Assembly: GCA_000499405.2 (NCBI GenBank)
Contig: HG738138.1
Location: 25,399,960-25,463,959 of the forward strand
DNA length: 64,000 nucleotides
Direction of reading: 5' to 3'
Origin: Onchocerca volvulus
Lineage: Eukaryota > Nematoda > Chromadorea > Rhabditida > Onchocercidae
The first letter of the stretch is position 1, and each line of letters opens with the position of its first letter. Made by a program: the position numbers and the translations under genes. Under the pieces are notes generated by a model, which saw only the letters and a list, made by a program, of their open reading frames with translations, did no database searches and was not told the origin of the DNA. Shown piece after piece: positions 10,264 through 22,800 of this stretch.

Positions 10264-10471
10264 AATGAAGTTGAAGGATGAAGTGTATGAACTTTTCGAT
10301 GTTATTTTTAATCTAATAATTTACACTGAATTAAAAGTCGTTTTAAAACAGCTCATATATCATTGTTTTAAAATGGAAATTTTGTAGCAAAATGTATGTT
10401 ACGTTAAAGTTTGTTGTAATTAGTAATTTCAAGAAAACGGTGGGTACTGAAAAAGGTGGGCGAATTTATTG

Positions 10472-13400
10472 ATGCATGTGAATGAGACGGAACTACCTTT
10501 GACAGTTACACGACGACGCGTTACGAATTCTGGCATTAATGTGAATTCGAACACTTACATTCCACAAGAAGACGTCATTAAACCGAAAACTAGTCCGTTT
10601 TCATCGTTTGCAAATCTTTCTGCTTCATTGTGGTCTTCTGCGCAGGTATACAAAATGTTTTTACATGTTTTTCTTACTTGTTTCATGTGTATTTCACATA
10701 TTTTAGCATACTTTTTTGTCGAGTAACTAGATGACTTGTGCATTTTTTGGGAATAAAGTATGAGTGATTTCACCGAAAACATATAGGGATTTGTAAATAG
10801 ACTGTCTGGAAATGAGATATAAAAAGATTTCTGGAAATAAATCAAGTCAGAATAGAAAATGAGAAAAAAGTTAAATTGTATTACTTTTGGAATAAATTAT
10901 ATTAACAATTTAAATTAACTTATTAAACTGCACCTTCCTAAATAACATGCAAGAAGTAAAATAGGCTTTGCGAAATTCTTTACCAGTCTTGCTTCGAACG
11001 TGTTATTTATTCATGATTAATGGTCTAAAATTCGGTTATTAAGATGAAGAAGGGATATGTATGTGTGTGAGCCAAAATTAGAAGAGATCGAGCGTTTGTT
11101 AAGCGGCCAAATAGCATGCTGAAGGCTATGATCACACAGTAATGTGTATTTAATATTTCTCCATTGAAACGAACCATGATAAGTGGATGAAAAATGAATC
11201 GGTATTAGTGGAACAAAAATCTTCTGGTGAATTTCGTATATGTTGGACGATGAAAGGGGGTATAAAATAATCGGATTATTGAAGTTTAGATATCATGACT
11301 AAGAACAGGGACACAACCGGATGGTGCAGATTTCAAAATATTGCGATATTTAAGTAAGAAAAAGAACCAGTGCTGTTTAGCAATGTTAGTAATAATTAAT
11401 AATACTGGTTAGTCAGTTAGTAATGTAGATCGAAGCACATTTTTTTTCTGTAGTATTGAAAATAAAAGTTTGTAATCACTGGAAAACAAATAAATTTCGG
11501 GCATTTTATGGAACTTTTTGGTAACGGACATTTCGGATGATTGTTACACAATCGTTTTCATTATGATTTGTTTTACCAAAGATAAAATTTTGGATATAAG
11601 GAACAATAATACTTTCTCACTACCATGAGGAATAATGGGAACTTGTTCAATTAAATAATTGGGAATATCTGCTATCTGCGATAGTTGAAAGGCACAATCG
11701 TATTGCGTAAGCGACAGATTAAATTGGAGAATAATTTTTGGTGAAAGTCGCTTGTTATTGTTTAGGCTGTAAAGAGGATTATTGAGAAGCGTCTGAAGAT
11801 TACCAAATGTATAGGTGAAACATTATGACAGAAACCATGAAAGAGTAAAAAATCACGGCTTTAACTAGGAAGTAGATTAACGCTTTGCTCGAATAAGTTT
11901 ATCGATTAATGATGTAGCCTAGTTTGTTTACTTTAAAGATATTGAAGTGATATTTTTTGTGTAAATGTGGGAAGAAAATCTAAAATTTATGAAGTTTTTA
12001 GTATACTGTAGTTTTTCTTTGTCTGAAGATCATGGAAACAACGAAACTTATTGATAGTTTGTTAAGGAAAGCAAGCATGAATGAACTTTTCTGCATTAAA
12101 AGCATTCAGGACAAGAAAAGATAATAGACATTTATACTGAAGTTTGTTCAACGATTAGTTCAAAAGTTTTGTCTCGCGATCCTTTCTGTGCTGTAGATAG
12201 AAGGGAATACATAGCGTGTTGAATAAGTGCATTTAATTAAATGAGTAGATACTAAATTTACCGTGTCAGAGAACAAAATGTCAAATAAAGATAATGAAAT
12301 AACTGTTGCTTTTGGAAATTGCAAAGAATCAATTTATTTCCAGATCAATGAGAATATAATTTTAAAATCACGTAATCGACAATTTGACATTTAATTGAAC
12401 AATCATTGATGAGAGAGTAACGCAAAGTCTCTAAAATTTTTGGTAGGAAAAAATTAAATAATGAAAAAATTGTTTCTTCCAATGTTTGAAGCAAATATAA
12501 TTTTTATAGAGATGTTTGTATATATATTCTTTGATTGAAAGTCTGCTGGGAGATTTCAGAATCATTTTTAAATTGAGCAAATATGTCTTTTCCAATTTTA
12601 TTGGGAAGTCAATAGAAGAATATTAGTTTCTGTTGGGGATTCGAATATACATATAAACTTGAAGTGCAGAAATGAATCTCGATAAATTAGAGTCATTGAT
12701 ATTAAGAAATAAATTTGTCAATAAAATCTAGACTGTTTTTCTTCTTTTTTTTTGGATATAATATGTGTTAGTGTAGAAAAAATAATTGATACATCTCTTA
12801 TAGGTGGGCAATGAAATTTAGTCCATTAGTTATATTTGGAGACTGCGGCATCCAGCCATAAATTTTAAATAAATTTTTTAAGTGGTACACTGAGCTAGAA
12901 AGTTTTAGTTCGACAAGTCGTTAATGATGTAAGGCTTTTTCTGAAATGCCATTAACGCATTTCTTCTCAGTTAGTGAAGTTCAGGTGATTTGTATGTATT
13001 GAGAATTTCTTTTAGGCTTTCTTGGAATGAATAGAGAACCTGATCGACAAATATATTGTGAAAATAGTTTTGAAGTGTAGCTGTTGAGATGTGAATTACT
13101 TGTATATTATGAATTATAACTTTAGTCGAAAATTGGGTTGTCTAGATTATATGCATAGGATCTGAAAGAATGGAATGCAAATGCAAAAAAAGGTTGATTT
13201 ATATGCATACTGAAAAAAAGCATGAATTATTGTCATAGAGTGATGTAAATACAACACGTAAATCATAATGATGTAAGTTCAATATCTAAATTTAGTGATA
13301 TGAATATAACATCTAATTATAGTTTAATAATTCATTTTGATTTTCAGAGATATATCAAATTTCACGTTTAAATTCTACTTATTTCTATTATTATGTATGA

Positions 13401-16400
13401 AATCTAATATCTACTAAAATTATATTTTGCAGAGTGTTCAAGGTATCACGATACAATAATTTTTGTAGTACTAATAGTTTCTATTTCTGATTTATTTCGG
13501 TCTCATAAATCATCTCAGTTGCAGCACACCTTCTCTAACAGTACCTGTAATACTTCTCCATTTTTTGAATATACCGGGAGCAATTCGAGAAATTCAGAGG
13601 GTGAACAAAGTTCGTCAATAAATTTTATTAAAACAGTTGAAGAAATGCCATCTCGTGATCGTACTGGCGAATTTCGTACTACGGCGAAATCCTATCAGGT
13701 TAATTTTATTAGTGATAGATCTTTTCAAAGATTTTTTTAATTAAATAATTCAATTCGAGGATAAAGCCTGAAATGAACTTTTCAAATTGTTTAAAGTTTC
13801 TCTACAGAAATGAATTGAGAAAAATTCGGATTTTTTTTTTCAAATTTGTTTGAAGTAATTTATTATTTTTTATCAGAGCATAACTTGCGATATTTCAACT
13901 TTAATTTGAAAATATATTTAGTTTAATTTAGATGAAAATGTATGGAGTCGGTGGCTATACACCAAGAGAACCGAGAATACAACAGTCAGTAAAGTTCGCT
14001 CAACTTGCAAAGTAATCTTTATTGAAATTCAAAATCCATTTCTGGAGATGGGTAAAATTAAGATTGAAAAATTAAGATTGTTCTGGAGACAAAAATTAAG
14101 ATCCTTGATGACTTGGGTATCAGAATTTCGATTTGTTACACTTATTTAGAAAAAATTGAATTTATAGGAAACTTTGATTTGCTGTTAATATCATCTTTTT
14201 GTAGACGTATTGGTCATGATTTAAGTCTAACATGTGCGAAAATGGAGAAATTAACTGAATTAGCCAAACGGCGGTCTTTATTCGATGATCATATGATGGA
14301 AGTAGAGGAATTATCGCAAGTGATAAAACAGGTAAGTTTTGAAAGTATTGTTTAAAAGACTTTTTGAATGTATTCAGTAACTGATAAACAGTAAAAAGGG
14401 ATTTTCTAGGATATAACAGGATTAAATAAGCAGATAGCAGTTCTGCAAGAATTTTCAAAAAAGAATGGTAATTTCAACAAGAAAGATCAGGGACATGGGC
14501 ATTCACAATTGATTGTTGTTGGACTTCAATCAAAGTTGGCAGGTGTTAGCAAGGATTTCCAGAATGTATTAGAATTGAGGACAGAGGTCTGTCTAATTTC
14601 TTTTTAAAATTTAGGAGGTGTTTGCCGAATGGGTATAAGGATATTTATTCAAGTAGAGTTTTGTTAATCCGAGTTATTTTGTCTTCTATCTTCAAGAATC
14701 TATAAAAAATCATTTTACCACCCATTCCTGCATTTTTTAAACTAATTTTGTTAATGAATCTTCGGGTTACTTGCGATGCACCATTATTTCTTTATTTTGT
14801 TGCTATTTTAGAATCTGAAGCAACAGAAATCGCGTCGTGAAAAATTCAGTCAAAGTCAGCCTGTACCATCAGGTTTACCGCCTTCTGTCAGTTCTGGGAG
14901 CTGTAAGTTATTTTGGTCTTTCGAAAATATTTTAGGACGTAGAATACAGGTCTTTATTTTTTATTTTTTTAATTTTATTTTTTTTTTTTTGACGAAATCA
15001 ATTTTTTCCAAAGTAATTAATTCGAAAGTAAAATTAATTTATAGCTTAAATCAGTTAGTTCCGAATTTGTAGAGTTTAATTCAATTAGATCATAATATAA
15101 AATTTGAATGTAAAATTTTGATTTTTTATTTTTGGAATCAAATAGTTTGTTTTATAGTAGGTTCAGTTCTGTTGCAAGATGAAATGAAAGCTTCGTCTTC
15201 AGTAGCAATTGATATGAATATGTTAGAGCAACAAAGGTTACAACAACAGGTATCTTTCATTCCTTGTTTAATGAATTTTGGTCCTTTTTGTTAAAGACAG
15301 ACACGGTTTTTACTATGCCGACGCTTCAGATCTCGTGAAACTCATCCTTCAATTCAATAAAAGATCTTCAGGCACTTATATTTTATTTAATAAGATGGAG
15401 AAATAAAAAACTGTCTGATTAAGTGAAAAGATAATTCCGATCGTCACGAGATCAATTTGAAAATCCAAATTAAATTCAACATTTGAAAATTTAGCTTACC
15501 CTATCATTAAGGGCGAAGGTTTTGTTATCATCTAAAATGCCTACCTTGATTACAAAACAATGTCTCATCGAGACAAGCAATGAAAAAGAAGGAAAAATAA
15601 GAAACTGAAATGGAAAATCGGACTTCAAAAAATTATAGGTATCATTAATTAATGAACACGATGCATATTTGCAAGCTCGTTCAAGTACAATGGAACATAT
15701 TGAAAGCAGTATATCGGAGTTGGGTCAGATTTTCCGTCAGGTTAGGAGATCTCTTTTTTTCTCTTACATAAAATTTCTATATAGGAAAAATTGCAAAATT
15801 CAACGATTTAATGCGCCATAACATAATTTAAATCCATATCTTAATAGATTACATTTTTTCATTAGTCCTAAAGATAAATTTTATTGCAACTACGAAAATA
15901 ACATAGTTATAAAAAAGAACTAATGAAATATAGTTGTGTTATTTCTCGGCATCAATTGTGAAAGAACAGTTGGTGTGATGAGTATAAAACCTTATATTTG
16001 TTTTCATGACGCGCATTGCTATAAAGTATCTGAGAGGAAGGTATACATTACATATATGCATCACTTTCCGATGATTAGCTTATTTGATCTATTCTGAGAA
16101 AATTGTTTAAAGAATGATGAGCAGTCATTGCATGAAAAATGATTGAGATGATGTTTAATTTTTTTCCTCAATTTTGTCTTTTTTTTTTTTTTTTTGTTTG
16201 AAATTTTCTTCATTCACTTCAAGTTTTACAGCTTGCTTCATTGGTCACTGAGCAAGGTGAAATGATCACTCGAATTGATTCGAACGTTGAGGAAACATCA
16301 TTGAATGTTGATGCTGCTCATACGGAGCTGGTCAAATATTTCCATTCAATATCGCAAAATCGTTGGTTAATCATCAAAGTTTTTGGTGTACTTTTCTTCT

Positions 16401-16432
16401 TCTTTGTGATATTTATTGTTTTTCTTAGTTAG
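10472..16432 (+). CDS. syx-5: Syntaxin 5 (Golgi Qa-SNARE)
   Basis: Qa-SNARE of ER-Golgi and intra-Golgi fusion. Nine exons: 10472-10645, 13519-13698, 13932-14011, 14205-14331, 14410-14586, 14812-14902, 15158-15249, 15639-15740, 16232-16432; 407 residues. Family landmarks are MPSRDRTGEF, the Habc core ...KMEKLTELAKRRSLFDD..., QSKLAGVSKDF, ELRTENLKQQ, and the SNARE motif with zero-layer Gln349 in VTEQGEMI. A C-terminal anchor spans 387-406, leaving one residue outside. The ATG chosen is the first in frame. Intron 1 is long (2.9 kb) and holds no recognisable gene. The exon 7 acceptor is a tandem TAGTAG, so a form one residue shorter is possible. The exon 5 donor is an unusual GTCTGT. Confidence 0.95.
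15155..15160 (+). promoter_or_regulatory. Tandem (NAGNAG) splice acceptor of syx-5 exon 7
   Basis: TAGTAG directly precedes coding sequence. Use of the first AG begins the exon at 15158, use of the second at 15161. Both keep the frame and change the junction from Leu-Gly to Cys. Confidence 0.5.
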
Positions 16433-19400
16433 TGCTGTTATTGCTGTCAGTGATTTTTGATCCATTTTACAATGAATTTTATGAAAATCTCCAAAAATTT
16501 CTCTAAACCGAAAAACTTCTGGAGTGTTTTTAAGATTTAGAATGTTTTCTGGAAATTGTATTTTGAGCTGTTCATCAGTCATTATTTCTTTCCAGGAAAT
16601 GTACTCATTCATTATTCACTTTCCATTATTTCTTTCTTTTCTCCATAGTGTATATTATGCTACATAATGTACTGCAAGACGGCAGCTATACAGTCCCTAA
16701 ATATCATGTTGTGTTCAATTTTGCACTTTCTTATGAAAAAAGAACAACACTTTCAATCAGGTTAAAAATTTTAAATGCCGATCTGTTAGGAATATTTGTT
16801 ACTTCTTTTTTGTCTTTCTTCCTACCATATTTCAACTTGAGCAAATTTATTTTTTCATCTTTTTATAAATCATTTGATGCCACCATTTTCTTCCTGTATA
16901 TATTTTTTTTTTTGTTTTCATTCTCTCCGTTTGAAATACATGATGTTCTACAGGTCTGCCAAATGCTATACATTTGAAAAATTTTTAAGTTCACTTCTAA
17001 GTTTTCCCCCACGTTATCTTTTATAGTTGAAAATACATGTTTTGGCAACAATTTTAATTTTTTTTTTCGATTAAATTTTGTTTTTGGATTTAGATTCGCA
17101 TTAATATTTGAGTTAAGATTTTATGATTCTGCTTCTCAGTGGTTATGTAAGAAATTCTGAAATTTATTCAATGAATTCCGGTTTCTTTTTCGTTCTAATT
17201 GATCTGTTTTTGTATTCTTTTCCAATTTTTAAATATCTTTTATAAGTTTGAATATTTCTGAAGGAATTGGATAGATTTTATTAGAAAATTTCTCAAGAAT
17301 TCCTTGTAAATGTGTATACCAAATCATTATAGAATTTCTAAAAAATGAGATGTGTTTGATAGATTTAACGATAAAATTCCATGGTAAATTCAACTGCTTT
17401 TCTCCTCTTCATTTTTTTTTTTTTTTTTTTTTTTTGAGAAATGGAAGTATGATTTTCCCATTTGTTTATAGATTGAAAATTGTGATGGAAATAGATTTTG
17501 CCGTAGATTGTAGACAATGTTTTTATTAGATGATTCTAAAATTTTTTATGATTCTAAAAATGATATTTAACCTAGAAAAAAAAAAAAAAAAAAGAGAACA
17601 AATGACATTTTCTCTGGATTATTTCATTTTTGGTAATTATTCTTTTCATACAGAAATATTTTAAATTTGGAAAATTGCTCAATAGAATTTATCCTTTCTG
17701 CAGTATTCGATTACTATAATTTATTCCATTTTTTATGATATTTTAATTTGGTGATGGTATTTTATCTGAAAATTTATATTTATAAAAATATAAGCATGTA
17801 TATTATATTATATTATATATAAATTTTCATATCTTTCCATTGTAATTTCTTATTCTTTTATTGTTATTGTTATTTAGTACTATTTAGATATAAATGAAGA
17901 AATTTTCCCAAAATTCCAGGTTTTGATATGATTTAATGAGCATCACATGATTGCTGCTACTTTTATTTGTATTTTTTATCAAAATTTTTATATATCATGG
18001 AGCATCTTTTAATTATTTAGATTTAGAAGTAATTCAAAAATTCGATTTCACTACCGGTTTTTTTTTTTTCGGATTGAACAACTTTGAAGCTTTTTCTGGT
18101 TTTTTTTTTTTAGTTTTTTAAACGTCAATAAAGGTATTATTAGAAAGGATAATTTAACATCTAATTTTCTCGAGAATTAAATTTGTTAGATGAATATAAT
18201 ATGTAGAAATTATAAGCTATTAAGTATTAAATTACAAGGAAGGAATCATCAAAATGCATTAAAATGCTTTTTAGTTTTTTAACTTTTTACTAAATTAAAG
18301 TCAGATGATGATTTTGAAGGAAAGTTTTTAGAAATTTTAATAAAATTCTTCAGAATTTCTATTAACTCATTTTATTAGCTAATTATTCTCTCATTTTTAC
18401 TAACAAATTAATCATCTCATTATTATCGTATCATTTTGATTCATTATCACAAAAGATCCAGATTGGTTAATTGCTGAAATGCATTACTTGAGTTAGATTA
18501 TTAAGTATTTCTTCAATTTTTTAATTAGAAGCTTTAATTAAATGAATTTTCAACTGAAATCTGTTCGGATGATATTTATATTTAATACCTTTTTTTTTTT
18601 ATTGTTGTAATTTGCGTAATTTTCAGTCATTTTTACATCTTAGGATATTTTTTTAAATAATTTTAGTTTATGATTGTCAATATATAATCTTTCGTGGTCA
18701 TAATTTCTTGTTTTAATACAATTATTCAGCAATTATATTACTAGAACACTCGGGAATTGAGTAGTTTAAAATAATTATAGATTATATATTGCCAGTTATA
18801 AAAATCAGAAATGAATATAAATACTGAAATAACTAGGAATGTTTAGAAAAAGAATCGTAAAATTTATTACGAAAATCTTTTTTGTTTTGTTTTTTTTTTT
18901 TAAGAAAAAGAAAGAAAATAGTGCACTTTGAAATTATCTTAAAAGGAATGTATGCATAATAGATTTAGTAATTATTTAATAATAATTTAGATTTTACTAG
19001 AAATCTTATGATTTTAATTGAAAATGTTAAAATATTTAAAAGTCAGTATATTGGTCAGTATATTGGTCATAACTTTATCCAAAATTGCTATTTAATTCCA
19101 AATTATTCCAGTCCAAATTCTTAACAAAATTCTTAGCAATGATAAGATTATGTAGTTCCTATTGATTTATACTTTTCAATCTGGTTCAATGGATTTTGTA
19201 GATTATTCATTTTTTTTTTTTTTTTTGTAATTATTTATTCATATTAAATTCAATACAGTATCATTTTTTGTAATAATATCAAAATTTTTTAGATATATGT
19301 TTATTTCTTGAGTAACATTTAGTTATTAAATTATTTCATTTAATATTTCCGTATTTACTGATTTCAACATCATTTCATTTCATATTCTCAAAGTTATGTT

Positions 19401-19895
19401 CCTTAGATTTGTACATACATATTTTGAGTTATGTTTTTAATTATTCTAATTAATAATTGTTTAATTACTGATTCCATCTCAAATTTTTAGAGTTATATGA
19501 TATATTTAGGGTTATATTTTGGAGCATACGACGGGTATGCGACTTCTTTAGAAGATTCATATTAGAATTCGATTTCTCGAATAAATCATTCTCTTTTAAA
19601 ATTTAATCATTACGTTAAAAAAAAGCTCGCATTTTATTTATTTATTTCTAATTGTTACAAAAAGTTATTAAAATAAATAATTGTGATCAATTTTATACAT
19701 AGTATGAAATTAATAATTTTATTATAACATTTTTTCTTTCCTTTTTTTTTTTTTTTTTTATTTATTCCCAAGAAAGTGATAAATTGTCGATAAAGTGCTG
19801 GAATATTTTTTTAATTATTTCTTAATTCTATGATGTAATGAAATTTGCATCAATTCTCATGTTTATTCCTATCATTCCAGAATATTTCAATTAAA
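16433..19895. other. AT-rich spacer between syx-5 and HRD1
   Basis: About 3.5 kb of very AT-rich sequence with many poly(T) runs (for example 17411-17434 and 19741-19758). It includes the 3' UTR of the SNARE gene and the promoter of HRD1. No exon-like sequence, RNA gene or tandem repeat beyond mononucleotide runs was found; frames at 16648-16977 are phenylalanine-rich read-through of T-rich DNA. Confidence 0.55.
19873..19880 (+). promoter_or_regulatory. Likely trans-splice acceptor of HRD1
   Basis: CATTCCAG ends 15 nt before the ATG at 19896, in the position expected for spliced-leader addition. Confidence 0.4.
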
Positions 19896-22800
19896 ATGGC
19901 ACGTGCGTCAACTTTCATTTTAACAGTAACAAGTGTTATTTTGACTTCGCTTACAATTGGAAATGCTTTTTTTCAAAAAAAGCAATTTTATCCATCTGTT
20001 GTCTACATTACAAAAAGTAGTCCTTCTATGGCAGTAAGTTCCTTTTTGTCAGGTTTTCTTTTTTTTTTGTTTTAAAGAAAAAAAGTCTGTTATTTTTCTG
20101 ATTTTCTAATTTTTCGAAAAATTGAAAAAAATCTTGATTATTGAAGAATTTATTAAAACTTTTATTGTATTATTCGAAGATATCTCGTATATATGCAGGT
20201 TATGTATATACAAGGATTAGTGGTCGCATATATGATTTTTCAAATCATTAGAAAATTATTTTTCGGTGAATTACGTGCTGCTGAATATGAGGTAAATATG
20301 AAGAAAAGATTTTTATAAATAATTTTATTCAAGATTCAAGAAAAAGTCTAAATTCAAGTTGAATTGAAATATATAGGAGATTGAGAAGTCATTTTCAGAG
20401 ATAAAGTAGACTGTTAAACTTTTTTCTGAAGACAGGAAAGAAAGATCTGTTAGAATTTTGTACATAATCGGTGAAATAATCTTCTGTTTCTCGATCTAGC
20501 TTAGTATGTCTTTTGATGAACTTCAGTATGTACATAAATATCAGTATGTATATAAAATAATCAGTATGTATATAAATAAATTGGATTTACTGTAAAATTC
20601 TACATTAGCTTTGATAACTGGATATTGATCTCAAAATATTTGTGTTAAAATTCGGACTAACCTTACAAATTTGATTAGGGGCTAAAGTTTTAATTTTTAC
20701 AGCATTTATCGGAGAGAACATGGCATGCCATCATGGAGACATGTCTGGCATTTACCGTATTTCGTGATGATTTTTCACCTCGTTTTGTGATGCAATTTAT
20801 TTTTCTGCTTTTTATCAAATTATTTCATTGGCTTAGCGAAGATCGGGTCGATTTCATGGAACGAAGTCCAATTATAACTATACTGTTCCATTGCAGAATG
20901 ATGTGTATGCACCTAATGTTTTCTTAACTCTCGTAGTTTAAATTAATTGAATGATTAAAATTTTTCTTATCAAGTTAACATTTTAGATTTGATTTATTAT
21001 TTAAAATTTTCACTAATTTTTCTAAATGGCTTATCGAAATTATTCTTCAAAATTCGATTTAATTATTTCCGTTGCTCTAAAACATTACAAGATTGAATTT
21101 TATGATGGAATAATAGATGATTTTAAATACAATTTTCAGCATTGCTTGCCTTTTTGAGTGCTTTGGATAGTTATTTTATATCACATGCGTATTTCACAAC
21201 GCTTGTTCGTGGTGCTTCTGTGCAAATTGTATTTGGTTTCGAGGTTGGTATTTTTGAACAATTTTTGCCAGATTGCATATCAGTAGAAAGAAATATATTC
21301 TTGTAACATTGAAAATATCTGACGTTGATTTCGTGAATTTTTCTCAGGCGTAGAGAGTGATGTTGAACAATAGCCAAATACCACTAGTGTGTCTAGGCGA
21401 GTTGATTGTCGATTAGCTTCCAAAGTTTCGCTGAACTGAATTGAGTTGAGATCGGTTGAGTTGAAATGTTGAGTTGAGTTTACTCGGATTTGAGCTGTTT
21501 TTGAGTCGACTTGATCGGGTTGCGTTGAGTTGTGTTGAACTGAGGTTGCTGCGTTGATTGGATTGGGCTGAGTTTGCTTTGAGTCGAATTGAGTAGATTG
21601 GAATTGTGTTGAGTTCACACTGAATTGGAAAACCTGTATTAGTACGATCGCTGAGACCCAATTATAACATAAGCATCTTAGCAAGATCTAATGAGAAGAT
21701 TAGGATGTGAATTTGGACAAAAATGTGAATTTAGATGAGTATTGTGAGCGATTGATAGCAGAATCATTTCCTGTATGATAGGAATACAAAGATATAAGCA
21801 TAGGTAAAAACAGAAAAAACATGGGAATTTAATGGGAAATAAATCTAAAGAATGTAAGATCAGTTAAATGATTTTACAATATCAGTAACATTTATTTACA
21901 ATGAGGAATTTATTTGATTATTTGTTTTTTTGGAATTTGGTTGGAGTTTCGTGATATCGGAATTCGCGATAATTGATTTCAACTTTAAAGTGTTTATGAG
22001 TCATTTACCATTCACCAATCAAAACAGTTTTGATACGTAATTCTGTATCCAATGATCTTTTAGAAATCATTCAACCGTTTCATTTTTACTCTACGATGAG
22101 ATACTTAAATTTTAAGTATTATAATCATCTTCTTTTCAGTATGCAGTGTTAATGACAATTGTGCTACATGTAACAATTAAATATATTCTTCATATGCATG
22201 ATCTACGAAATGTGCATCCATGGGAGAATAAAGCAGTTTATTTGCTCTACTCGGAACTTCTTATCAGTGTGTTTGTTTTCTTTTTTTTTTTTCTCTCGAA
22301 ATCCCTAGATGGATTTGTTAATTTTTCTTTTTTTTTTTTGACGATTTATCATAGAACAAATGAAAATACTAGAATTTTCAATGTTAAACTTATTCTTGCA
22401 TTTTATTTCCAATAGAAAAAGCTAATTCAGTAAGAAATTGACTTCTGGACAATCAAATTCAAAGGATAAATATTAAAAGATCATAATTTATTTGGTAAAT
22501 TCTTCTATCAAATGTGAAAAATTCCGGAAAAATGAATGAATAGTATTTTTTAGATTGTCTCCGTTGTATTTTATATATTATTTTTGTGGCCGTAATGATA
22601 CGTCTTCATACTTTCCCGTTATTTTCTATCCGTCCACTTTATCTTACTATTCGTGCATTCCATAAGGCAGTCAATGATGTTATACTTTCAAGACGTGCCA
22701 TACATGCCATGAATAATCTGTTTCCACTAGCTACCGAACAAGATCTTTTGCAAGGTAACTGTTTTAAAAGTTATTTTAATTTCACTTGTAAGTAGTTCAA

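Larger units (their letters stand above)
8604..10471. other. Divergent spacer between MCFD2-like and syntaxin 5 genes
   Basis: The two genes point away from each other, so this 1.9 kb must hold both promoters. It also contains a GC-richer block with a core promoter and poly(A) signal of its own (about 8940-9640) and a long inverted repeat with flanking direct duplications (9865-10431). Open frames at 9228-9631 (plus) and 9010-9210 (minus) lie in the GC-richer block and have no recognisable domain. Confidence 0.5.

Noticed and set aside
15298..15455. Short complementary words (CAGACACGG/CTGTCTG and GATCTCGTGA/TCACGAGATC) in a syx-5 intron
   Set aside because: The pairs interleave instead of nesting, so they do not form one hairpin or terminal inverted repeats.
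21280..21684. 134-codon minus-strand frame rich in Ser, Thr, Gln and Asn
   Set aside because: It is the antisense reading of a TTGAG-type repeat inside a well-supported HRD1 intron and exon; no start context, domain or splice signal.
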